From DATGYC01 sp035298385 (GTDB taxonomy: Bacteria; Bacillota; Sulfobacillia; Symbiobacteriales; Symbiobacteriaceae), in the NCBI GenBank assembly GCA_035298385.1, contig DATGYC010000074.1:1-13564 (forward strand): a stretch of DNA of 13,564 nt, written 5' to 3'. Both the position numbers and the translations under genes were made by a program. Positions 6,570-13,564 of this stretch are shown piece by piece. The notes beneath the pieces are model-generated. The model was not told where the DNA came from. It saw only the letters and a program-made list of their open reading frames with translations, and searched no databases. The stretch's first letter is position 1. Every line of letters starts with the position of its first letter.

Positions 6570-6598
6570 TTGACGATCTCCCTATGGATGGCTAGAAT
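6570..6598 (+). promoter_or_regulatory. Promoter of the ZTP riboswitch-folD transcript
   Basis: TTGACG (6570-6575), exactly 17 bases, then TAGAAT (6593-6598): a near-consensus vegetative promoter. The -10 box is identical to that of thrS. Transcription should begin near 6605, giving a leader of about 155 bases that holds the riboswitch and its terminator. Confidence 0.85.
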
Positions 6599-6614
6599 AG
6601 AAGGCGAACATACC

Positions 6615-6692
6615 AAACCCGAGGTGTGACTGGCGTTGAAGGTGGGAGACCACCGGGGAGCGCTTCGGGCATAGGTGCCGCACGCCTGGGCC
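6615..6692 (+). promoter_or_regulatory. ZTP/ZMP riboswitch (pfl motif)
   Basis: The pfl aptamer binds ZTP or ZMP, purine intermediates that accumulate when 10-formyltetrahydrofolate runs short. Seen: TGACTGGCG (6627-6635); a hairpin GGTGG-GAGA-CCACC with a GNRA loop (6641-6654); the conserved CGGGGAGCG (6654-6662); a variable linker; and the 3' conserved GCCTGGGC (6684-6691) that forms the pseudoknot and ligand site. Spacing and order match the known consensus, and folD is one of its usual targets. With a terminator directly downstream it should act as an ON switch: ligand binding allows read-through. Confidence 0.93.
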
Positions 6693-6735
6693 AGAGACTC
6701 TCTTCCGCCATCGGTGCGGGTGGGGTCTCTTTTTT
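6693..6735 (+). terminator. Expression-platform terminator of the ZTP riboswitch
   Basis: AGAGAC (6693-6698) pairs with GTCTCT (6725-6730), extended by G-U pairs, and CCGC pairs with GCGG nearer the loop; TTTTTT follows (6730-6735). The 5' arm starts immediately after the aptamer. GTGCGG in its 3' half (6714-6719) can also pair perfectly with CCGCAC inside the aptamer (6678-6683), a likely route for the switch between folds. Confidence 0.85.
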
Positions 6736-6759
6736 CGTGCGAAGAAGGAGGCGCTACTT

Positions 6760-7623
6760 GTGCTGCTTTTAGAAGGAAAGAAGCCCGCTGCCCCCCTCAA
6801 GAACGATCTGGCCCGGCGTGCAAAGGCCCTGTCTGATGTCGGAAGGCCCGCCACCCTGACGGCGGTCTTAGTCGGCGATGATCCGGCCTCCCATCTCTAT
6901 CTAAAGCGGAAGGTCCGGTTGGGCGCCTCCCTGGGAATCCGGGTCGAGGCACACATTCTGCCCCACCAGACGACCGAGGATGAGCTCTTCCTCCTCCTCC
7001 GCCGCCTCTCGACGCGGCCGGACGTCCACGGGATCCTGCTAGAGCAGCCCCTGCCGGCGCATATCCGGAAGGCGGCTGTCCTGGAAGCGATCGATCCGCG
7101 CAAGGACGTGGACGGCTCCACCGGCAAGGTAGCCGGCCTCGTGGCCGGGGATCCGACGGGACTGGCCCCCGCCACGCCTCTCGCCGTCATGCACTTGCTG
7201 GAGTTCTACCAGATCCCGCTAGCGGGGCGGGAGGTCGTGATCGTTGGTCACTCCCCGGTGGTGGGGCGCCCCCTGGCGCTGATGATGCTCGGCCAAGATG
7301 CGACGGTCACCGTCTGCCACAAGGCGACGGCCGACCTGGCCTTCCATACCCGGCGGGCGGACGTGCTGGTCGTAGCGACGGGAGTCCCGGGGCTGATTAC
7401 GGGTGGGATGGTCAAGCCAGGCGCCACGGTCGTCGATGTCGGGATCAATCTCGTGGATGGCCAGACCGTCGGTGATGTGGACTGGGAGACAGTCTGCGAG
7501 GTGGCGGGAGCGGTCACGCCGGTTCCCGGTGGCGTCGGGCCCCTGACGACACTCCTGATCATGGCGAATACCCTCCGCTCAGCTGAGCGGGCGCCCTTCC
7601 GGGAGCGGGCGAAGGTCGAATAG
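6760..7623 (+). CDS. folD: FolD-type methylene-THF dehydrogenase/cyclohydrolase
   Basis: FolD interconverts 5,10-methylene-, 5,10-methenyl- and 10-formyl-tetrahydrofolate in the cytosol, supplying formyl groups for purine synthesis. The 287 residues match family length. Seen: the catalytic YxxxK (Y47, K51); KDVDG at 115-119 with the folate-binding aspartate D118; PATP (137-140); the NADP-binding VVIVGHSPVVGRP (159-171); and the C-terminal TPVPGGVGPLT (253-263). Odd: the usual VQLPLP reads LEQPLP (94-99), so the position of E. coli Gln98 is Glu95, and the usual FHP after KDVDG reads STG. The GTG at 6760 has AAGGAGG (6745-6751) eight bases upstream. Regulated by the ZTP riboswitch; the gene stands alone and ends in a strong terminator. 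The dehydrogenase fold is sure; full bifunctionality is not. Confidence 0.92.
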   Translation: MLLLEGKKPAAPLKNDLARRAKALSDVGRPATLTAVLVGDDPASHLYLKRKVRLGASLGIRVEAHILPHQTTEDELFLLLRRLSTRPDVHGILLEQPLPAHIRKAAVLEAIDPRKDVDGSTGKVAGLVAGDPTGLAPATPLAVMHLLEFYQIPLAGREVVIVGHSPVVGRPLALMMLGQDATVTVCHKATADLAFHTRRADVLVVATGVPGLITGGMVKPGATVVDVGINLVDGQTVGDVDWETVCEVAGAVTPVPGGVGPLTTLLIMANTLRSAERAPFRERAKVE

Positions 7624-7630
7624 AGTAGGG

Positions 7631-7664
7631 GCCCAGCAGACGAATCTGCTGGGCTCTTTATTTT
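7631..7664 (+). terminator. Terminator of folD
   Basis: A perfect ten-pair stem (GCCCAGCAGA, loop CGAA, TCTGCTGGGC) followed by TCTTTATTTT, eight bases after the folD stop: a strong factor-independent terminator. Confidence 0.93.
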
Positions 7665-7671
7665 GGATGCG

Positions 7672-7703
7672 AAAAGGGAGGGGGCTTCCCCCCTCCCTCT
7701 TTT
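7672..7703. terminator. Two-way terminator between folD and the giant gene
   Basis: AAAAGGGAGGGGG, loop CTT, then CCCCC-TCCC-TCTTTT. Minus-strand reading: a GC-rich stem after the giant gene's stop (7712), followed by TTTT. On the plus strand it would back up the folD terminator. The gap 7624-7711 holds only these two hairpins. Confidence 0.82.
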
Positions 7704-7711
7704 GCTGCCCG

Positions 7712-10700
7712 TTAGGGCGTTGTCACACTGATCTGGGCTGAGATGGTCGAGATGTTGCCCGCCGTGTCGATCGCCGCGATCTTGTAGTAGTACGTGGTGC
7801 CACCGGTCAGGTTCAGGTCGGCGAACGAGCTGGTAGTCGAAGAACCCACAAGCGTCGTCTGATCGGCCGTGAAGCCCGAGGTAGTCGAGCGGAAGATCAC
7901 GTACCCAGAGATCTTCGGGGTCGTCGCTGCGTTGGCGGTCCAGTTCAGGTTCACCTGGTTCGACGAGATCGCCGTACCGGTGAAGCCTGTCGGCATGCTG
8001 ACGGCAACATCAACCTTGAACCGGGCCTGCGGGATGACAGCGCCGAAGTTGTTCGCCGTCGCCAGTGCGATGTTGGCCGTGCCCGTGTTGTCGAACATCT
8101 CCAGTTCGACATCATACGAGGTGCCTGCCTGGAACTGTGTCCCCAACGGGTTATTGGCCGACTGGTTCCAGACCGCCGTATGGCTCGTCCAGTTGTTGAT
8201 GACGGTTGTCCAGGGAATGGTACCGGTCTTCCGCATCAGCAGGCGGACACCGTTGTCCGAGTACGTCGCCATGTTGCTGTGGTTTGCGGTCGGCGTATAC
8301 GTCCCCTTCCACTTCACATAGAACAGGTCGTCCTGAACGGACGGGATGCCGGCTGCATTCCACGTAAAGTTGATATCGGCGTCATTCCGGATCAGTTCCG
8401 CAACCCCGTCGCCATTGTTGCCAAGGGCAGTGGAGTTGTAGTAGGAGCCGGTCAGGCCTTGCCCACTCGTCCAGGTGATGGTCGGGTAGAGCTGCGACTT
8501 CGGAATCACTACCTTCGGCTGGTTAGTCGAGCCCGTGGTGCGCCACGTCAGGTGGATCTCGGCATTTCCGGTCTGGTCGAAGTACTCGATGGTAACCGGG
8601 TAATGAGTACCAACTGTGAGCGTGGGGCTGGTATAGCACGACTCCAAGGCAGACGCACGAGTGGCCCAGGTGTTGATCACTTGTAAAGCACCAGACCATA
8701 CCCGGACGCCGTCGTTGGCGTTCACGCAGAACTCATAGGCCTCGGAGAAGAGCGGAACCACCTCACCCGTCCAGCGGACCGAGAAGGAGTCGGAGTTCGG
8801 GAAGAGCGCGGGGTCGGGGTTGGAAGCCCCCCAGTTGAAGTCGACCGCGCTGTCCAAGCGAGAGAGCACATTGGTGGTGAAGGTGCTGTTCAACGAGTCG
8901 TCATCCTCGTAGTAACTGCCCCAAAGACCGGTGCCCGTATCTGCCGCAACGACCGGCTGGCTCGCCGCCAGCGTCTGTTCAACGATATACCCGTTGACCA
9001 GAATCGCCGTCGAGATGCTGTACGACCGACTCGCCAGTTGGATCAGCTTCGTCGCCTTGCCCGCTGCATCTACCGTAGCCGTGTGCGTCTGCGTCGTGAA
9101 CCCGGCGCCCGTGATCGTCCACTGGACGGTGACGTTGCCCGCGCCATAGTCAATCACAGAGCCATCACCATCGGTCAGCGTGGCCTCCAGCTTGAAGTCG
9201 TACGTGAGACCCTGGGCGTTGTTGTCGCCCGTGTAGGCGAGCGTCACCGTCTCCTTGGTCACCGTAAGATTCGTGGACCTGGATGCCGTGTCATAGTACG
9301 GGGCGACCGTACCGGCTTGGACCGTGGCGGTCACCGTCTGGGTACCGGCAGGCGTCGGTACCTTAGCGGTAAGCGACGCCACGCCTGAGCCGTTGGTGTT
9401 CACAGTACCCACCAGGATCCCGCCGATGTAGAAATCGACGGGGCGCCCGGAGGCCGACGGGGATACGGTGGCCTGCAAGGTCACCGCATCCGAATACTGC
9501 CGAGGCGAGGTGGCGGTCAGTGCGGAGATGGTAGACGGGGTCGGCAGGACTGTGATCGTGGCGTCTGCCGTGGTCCCCACGTAGTTGCCGCTACCGGAGT
9601 AGACAGCCTGCATCGTGTAGGTACCAGGCGGCAGGTTGGCCGTCCAGGATACGGTGGAAGTGCCCGTGCCGCTAACCGTGTTGGACGAGCCAACCAACGT
9701 TCCGTTGACGTAGAAGCTGACCGACTGACCGTTCAACTTCGAACCGTCACTGTCCTTTGTGAGCGTCGCCTGCAAGTTGACAGACTGACCGTACTGCACG
9801 GTGTAGTCGCTCGTTGTGAGCGTGGTCGTGGTCGCCGTCACGGTCAGGGTGCCCGTCGCTGAACTGGCGCTGTAGTACCCGTTGCCACCATAGTTGGCGT
9901 TAATCGTGTACGTGCCCTTGTTCAGTAGGGTCCCGTACGTGACAGTCACCGTGCCGGTCGCATCGGTCGTACCAGAGAACGTCCCCGCCTGGCCAGCCAC
10001 CGAGAACGTAACCGTGACACCAGCCACCGGCTGGTTATTCACGTTCTCCGTCAGCACCGCCGTGAAGTTCGGGTTCGTGCCTTGCCCAACGGAGACGCTC
10101 GACGGGGTCAGGGTCAGGGTCGTGCCCGCCTTGGCCACGTTCAGCGTCGCGGAAGCGCTGGACGCCAGGTAGTTGGTGGTCGTTGCGAAGGTCGCCGTGA
10201 TCGTATACGGGCCGGCGGGCTCGTTCGGGGTGCAGGTAACCTGACCCGAGGGGTCCGTTGTACCCGTGCAGATCGTCGTGAACCCATCCGAGAAGGTGAT
10301 CGTCTGGCCCGACATCGGCGTTCCGCCGGCGTCCTTGAGGGTCGCCGTCAGCGTGCCATTCTGGCCGTAGATGATCGACTGGGAGGCCGGGGTCAGGGTC
10401 AGGGTCGTCGCCGCCTTGGTCACCGTCAAGGTTGCCGTCGCCGACGGGGCCGCGTTGTAGTTCGCATCGCCCGCGTAGTCGACGGTGATCGTGTAGGTGC
10501 CAGGGGCCAGGGTCGGCGTGTAGGGCAGCGTCGCGACACCGGCGCTCATCGTGGCCGAGCCCACCACCGTGGCGCCCACCTTGAACTGGATCGATGCACC
10601 GTTGATCACGGCGCCGCTCGCGTCCTTCAGGATGGCCGTCAGGTTGCCGGCGGTGTTGTAGGCGATCGAGACGTTATTGGCCGTCAGGGTCGTGTTCGCC

Positions 10701-13564
10701 TTGGTCACCGTCAGGGTCGCCGTCGCCGACGGGGCTGCGTTGTAGTTCGCGTTGCCCGCGTAGTCAACGGTGATCGTGTAGGTGCCGGGGGCGAGGTTCG
10801 CCGTGTAGGGTAGCGTCGCGACACCAGCGGTCATCGTCGCCGAGCCTACAACCGTGGCACCCACCTTGAACTGGATCGATGCACCGTTGATTACGGCGCC
10901 GCTCGCATCCTTCAGGACGGCGGTCAAGTTACCCGACTGGTTGTAGGCGATCGAGACGTTGTTGGCCGTCAGAGTCGTGTTCGCCTTGGTCACCGTCAAG
11001 GTCGCCGTCGCCGACGGGGCCGCGTTGTAGTTCGCGTTGCCCGCGAAGTCAGCGGTGATCGTGTAGGTGCCCGGCGCCAGAGTCGGCGTGTAGGGCAGCG
11101 TCGCGACACCGGCGGTCATCGTGGCGGAGCCCACCACCGTGGCGCCCACCTTGAACTGGATCGACGCACCGTTGATCACAGCGCCTGCTGGATCCTTCAG
11201 GATGGCGGTCAGGTTGCCTGCCTGGTTGTAGGCGATCGTGACGTCGTTAGCCGTCAGGGTCGTGTTCGCCTTGGTCACCGTCAGGGTCGCCGTCGCCGAC
11301 GGGGCGGCGCTGTAGTTCACATCGCCCGCAAAGTCGACGGTGATCGTGTAGGTGCCCGGTGCCAGGGTCGGCGTGTAGGGCAGCGTCGCGACGCCAGCGG
11401 TCATCGGGGCGGAGCCCACCACCGTGGCGCCCACCTTGAACTGGATCGACGGGCCGTTGACTACGTTCCCGCTCGAATCCTTCAGGATGGCCGTCAGGTT
11501 GCCCGACTGGTTGTAGGCGATCGTGACGTTGTTCGCTGTCAGGGTCGTCGTGGACTTGGTCACCGTCAGGGTCGCCGTCGCCGACGGGGCGGCGTTGTAG
11601 TTCGCATCGCCAGCGAAGTCGACGGTGATCGTGTAGGTGCCCGGTGCCAGGGTCGGCGTGTAGGGCAGCGTTGCGACACCGGCGGTCATCGTGGCCGAGC
11701 CCACAACCGTGGCGCCCACCTTGAACTGGATGGATGCACCGTTGATCACGGCGCCGCTCGCATCCTTCAGCACGGCCGTCAGGTTGCCAGCCGTGTTGTA
11801 GGCGATCGAGACGTTGCTCGCCGTCAGGGTCGTGTTCGCCTTGGTCACGGTCAGAGTCGCCGTCGCCGAGGGGGCCGCGTTGTAATTGACGTTGCCCGCG
11901 AAGTCAGCGGTGATCGTGTAGGTGCCCGGAGCCAGGGTCGGCGTGTAGGGCAGCGTCGCGACACCGGCGGTCATCGTGGCGGAGCCTACCACCGTGGCGC
12001 CCACCTTGAACTGGATCGACGCACCGTTGATCACAGCGCCTGCCGCATCCTTCAGGACGGCCGTCAGGTTGCCCGCAGTGTTGTAGGCGATCGTGACGTT
12101 GTTAGCCGTCAGGGTCGAGTTCGCCTTGGTCACCGTCAGGTTCGCCGTGGCTGTCGAACTGTTGTAGTTCGAGTCCGCTGCGAAGTCAGCGGTGATCGTG
12201 TAGGTGCCCGGCGCCAGGATCGGCGTGTAGGACAGCGTCGCGACACCCGCCGTCATGGTGGCGGAGCCCACCACCGTGGCGCCCACCTTGAACTGGATCG
12301 ACGCACCGTTGATCACAGCGCCGCTCGCGTCCTTCAGGATGGCCGTCAGGTTGCCCGCGGTGTTGTAAGCGATCGTGACGTCGTTAGCCGTCAGGGTCGA
12401 GTTCGCCTTGGGTACCGTCAGGGTCGCCGTCGCCGACGGAGCTGCGTTATAGTTCGCATCGCCCGCGAAGTCGACGGTGATCGTGTAGGTGCCCGGGGGC
12501 AGGGTCGCCGTGTAGGGCTGCGTCGCGACACCGGCGGTCATCGTGGCGGAGCCCACCACCGTGGCGCCCACCTTGAACTGGATCGATGCACCGTTGATCA
12601 CGGCGCCGCTCGCATCCTTCAGGATGGCCGTCAGGTTGCCCGCGGTGTTGTAGGCGATCGTGACGTTGTTGGCCGTCAGGGTCGTATTCGCCTTAGTCAC
12701 CGTCAGGGTCGCCGTCGCCGACGGGGCTGCGTTGTAGTTCGCATCGCCCACGAAGTCAGCGGTGATCGTGTAGGTGCCCGGCGCCAGGGTCGGCGTGTAG
12801 GGCAGCGTCGCGACACCGGCGGTCATCGTGGCCGAGCCGACGACCGTGGCGCCCACCTTGAACTGGATCGACGCACCGTTGATCACGGCACCGCTAGCGT
12901 CCTTCAGGATGGCCGTCAGGTTACCAGAGGCGCTGTAGGCGATCGAGACGTTGTTGGCCGTCAGGGTCGTGTTCGCCTTGGTCACCGTCAGGGTCGCCGT
13001 CGCCGAGGGGGCCGCGCCATAGTTGGCGTCACCCGCGAAGTCGACGGTGATCGTGTAGGTGCCCGGGGCCAGGGTCGGCGTGTAGGGTAGCGTCGCGACA
13101 CCAGCGGTCATCGGAGCCGAGCCCACTACCGTGGCGCCCACCTTGAACTGGATCGACGGGCCGTTGATCACCGCGCCGCTCGCATCCTTCAGGATGGCCG
13201 TCAGGTTGCCCGCAGTGTTGTAGGCGATCGAGACGTTGCTCGCCGTCAGGGTCGTGTTCGCCTTGGTCACCGTCAGGGTCGCCGTCGCCGAGGGGGCCGC
13301 GCCATAGTTGGCGTCACCCGCGAAGTCGACGGTGATCGTGTAGGTGCCAGGGACCAGGGTCGGCGTGTAGGGCAGCGTCGCGACACCGGCGGTCATCGGG
13401 GCGGAGCCCACCACCGTGGCGCCCACCTTGAACTGGACCGACGGGCCGTTGACCACGTTCCCGCTCGAATCCTTCAGAATGGCCGTCAGGTTGCCCGACT
13501 GGTTGTAGGCGATCGTGACGTTGTTCGCCGTCAGGGTCGTCGAGGACTTGGTCACCGTGAGAGT
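7712..13564 (-). CDS. Giant surface protein: Ig-like repeats, two PA14 domains, C-terminal FN3 (start outside window)
   Basis: At least 1950 residues; the frame is open to the right edge, so the N-terminus with signal peptide and any anchor lies outside. The GTG at 13555 is an internal repeat valine, not a start. Order from N to C: eleven near-identical 95-residue Ig-like (Big_3-type) repeats (10409-13540); five diverged Ig-like modules (10124-10408, 9830-10123, 9542-9829, 9251-9541, 8930-9250); PA14 domain 1 (8474-8929, with ANDGVRVW and W..R core); PA14 domain 2 (7994-8473, with YSDNGVRLL); an FN3 domain (7715-7993) ending TYYYKIAAID...ISVTTP. No LPXTG, membrane tail or S-layer homology domain is at the C-terminus. 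PA14 domains often bind sugars and can coordinate calcium at a DD/DG motif. It is probably a cell-surface stalk that displays PA14 lectin-like heads for adhesion; the ligand is unknown. Composition (Thr/Ala/Val/Asn-rich, almost no Cys) is unlike the neighbouring housekeeping genes. No other gene seems linked to it. Confidence 0.9.
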   Translation of the reverse strand, partial: TLTVTKSSTTLTANNVTIAYNQSGNLTAILKDSSGNVVNGPSVQFKVGATVVGSAPMTAGVATLPYTPTLVPGTYTITVDFAGDANYGAAPSATATLTVTKANTTLTASNVSIAYNTAGNLTAILKDASGAVINGPSIQFKVGATVVGSAPMTAGVATLPYTPTLAPGTYTITVDFAGDANYGAAPSATATLTVTKANTTLTANNVSIAYSASGNLTAILKDASGAVINGASIQFKVGATVVGSATMTAGVATLPYTPTLAPGTYTITADFVGDANYNAAPSATATLTVTKANTTLTANNVTIAYNTAGNLTAILKDASGAVINGASIQFKVGATVVGSATMTAGVATQPYTATLPPGTYTITVDFAGDANYNAAPSATATLTVPKANSTLTANDVTIAYNTAGNLTAILKDASGAVINGASIQFKVGATVVGSATMTAGVATLSYTPILAPGTYTITADFAADSNYNSSTATANLTVTKANSTLTANNVTIAYNTAGNLTAVLKDAAGAVINGASIQFKVGATVVGSATMTAGVATLPYTPTLAPGTYTITADFAGNVNYNAAPSATATLTVTKANTTLTASNVSIAYNTAGNLTAVLKDASGAVINGASIQFKVGATVVGSATMTAGVATLPYTPTLAPGTYTITVDFAGDANYNAAPSATATLTVTKSTTTLTANNVTIAYNQSGNLTAILKDSSGNVVNGPSIQFKVGATVVGSAPMTAGVATLPYTPTLAPGTYTITVDFAGDVNYSAAPSATATLTVTKANTTLTANDVTIAYNQAGNLTAILKDPAGAVINGASIQFKVGATVVGSATMTAGVATLPYTPTLAPGTYTITADFAGNANYNAAPSATATLTVTKANTTLTANNVSIAYNQSGNLTAVLKDASGAVINGASIQFKVGATVVGSATMTAGVATLPYTANLAPGTYTITVDYAGNANYNAAPSATATLTVTKANTTLTANNVSIAYNTAGNLTAILKDASGAVINGASIQFKVGATVVGSATMSAGVATLPYTPTLAPGTYTITVDYAGDANYNAAPSATATLTVTKAATTLTLTPASQSIIYGQNGTLTATLKDAGGTPMSGQTITFSDGFTTICTGTTDPSGQVTCTPNEPAGPYTITATFATTTNYLASSASATLNVAKAGTTLTLTPSSVSVGQGTNPNFTAVLTENVNNQPVAGVTVTFSVAGQAGTFSGTTDATGTVTVTYGTLLNKGTYTINANYGGNGYYSASSATGTLTVTATTTTLTTSDYTVQYGQSVNLQATLTKDSDGSKLNGQSVSFYVNGTLVGSSNTVSGTGTSTVSWTANLPPGTYTMQAVYSGSGNYVGTTADATITVLPTPSTISALTATSPRQYSDAVTLQATVSPSASGRPVDFYIGGILVGTVNTNGSGVASLTAKVPTPAGTQTVTATVQAGTVAPYYDTASRSTNLTVTKETVTLAYTGDNNAQGLTYDFKLEATLTDGDGSVIDYGAGNVTVQWTITGAGFTTQTHTATVDAAGKATKLIQLASRSYSISTAILVNGYIVEQTLAASQPVVAADTGTGLWGSYYEDDDSLNSTFTTNVLSRLDSAVDFNWGASNPDPALFPNSDSFSVRWTGEVVPLFSEAYEFCVNANDGVRVWSGALQVINTWATRASALESCYTSPTLTVGTHYPVTIEYFDQTGNAEIHLTWRTTGSTNQPKVVIPKSQLYPTITWTSGQGLTGSYYNSTALGNNGDGVAELIRNDADINFTWNAAGIPSVQDDLFYVKWKGTYTPTANHSNMATYSDNGVRLLMRKTGTIPWTTVINNWTSHTAVWNQSANNPLGTQFQAGTSYDVELEMFDNTGTANIALATANNFGAVIPQARFKVDVAVSMPTGFTGTAISSNQVNLNWTANAATTPKISGYVIFRSTTSGFTADQTTLVGSSTTSSFADLNLTGGTTYYYKIAAIDTAGNISTISAQISVTTP
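10409..13540 (-). repeat. Eleven tandem 285-base repeats coding Ig-like modules
   Basis: Units start at 13540, 13255, 12970, 12685, 12400, 12118, 11833, 11548, 11263, 10978 and 10693, reading down the minus strand. All are 285 bases (95 residues) except the fifth, which is 282 because one residue is lost near SNYNSST. The core is QFKVGATVVGS...MTAGVAT.PYT..L.PGTYTIT. Nucleotide identity between units is very high, with mostly scattered third-base changes. The array continues beyond the window. The count could be wrong if the assembly was made from short reads. Confidence 0.95.

Noticed and set aside
7672..7703. G-quadruplex from the G-rich arm
   Set aside because: Only two G runs are on one strand and the arm is fully complementary to its partner; a terminator hairpin explains it better.
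10082..10813. 243-codon plus-strand frame within the Ig repeats
   Set aside because: Repeated Arg/Gly-rich sequence produced by the tandem repeats read in antisense; no start signal.
10409..13540. CRISPR-like or non-coding tandem array
   Set aside because: Units are 285 bases, contiguous, always in frame and encode Ig-like modules; there are no spacers.
13553..13555. GTG as the start of the giant gene
   Set aside because: It is the valine of the recurring TLTVTK linker, and the frame stays open to the window edge. The real start is outside.

Overview
The window looks like chromosomal DNA of a GC-rich, endospore-forming Firmicute. Two genes point to sporulation: ytxC (sporulation protein family, a neighbour of thrS in Bacillus) and cwlD (spore-cortex amidase). 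The RNA regulators are also Firmicute-style: a threonyl T-box in front of thrS and a ZTP (pfl) riboswitch in front of folD. Ribosome sites are strong and purine-rich, and GTG starts are common. I cannot name a genus from the sequence alone.

Layout, left to right. Positions 1-620 hold the N-terminal part of threonine synthase (thrC, minus strand, running off the left edge). Diverging from it at 726-1784 (plus) is a multi-pass membrane zinc protease of the M48 type. It converges on thrS (1821-3776, minus), and the two share a perfect 24-base palindrome as a two-way terminator. The thrS leader (3777-4084) is a complete T-box with specifier ACC, a T-box sequence, and mutually exclusive antiterminator and terminator. 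Its promoter overlaps the stop codon of a hotdog-fold thioesterase gene (4116-4571, minus). Then come ytxC (4809-5705, minus), which ends in two near-identical tandem terminator hairpins, and cwlD (5831-6505, minus). Diverging from cwlD, a near-consensus promoter drives a ZTP riboswitch, a terminator and folD (6760-7623, plus). Two hairpins separate folD from the last gene.

Positions 7712-13564 (minus, start beyond the right edge) belong to one giant gene for a secreted or surface protein. At least 1950 residues are visible: eleven almost identical 95-residue Ig-like repeats, five diverged Ig-like modules, two PA14 domains and a C-terminal fibronectin type III domain. The repeat array is highly homogenised at DNA level and shows a higher-order pattern of seven units.

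Functionally, the left part is threonine biosynthesis and charging (thrC, thrS), with thrS controlled by uncharged tRNA-Thr. The middle is a small spore-related block (ytxC, cwlD). folD links one-carbon folate status (sensed as ZTP/ZMP) to its own transcription. The giant gene is an accessory surface adhesin or fibre. No clearly new multi-gene system was seen. The most unusual points are the homogenised Ig array, the altered active-site motifs of FolD and the duplicated terminator at the ytxC end.
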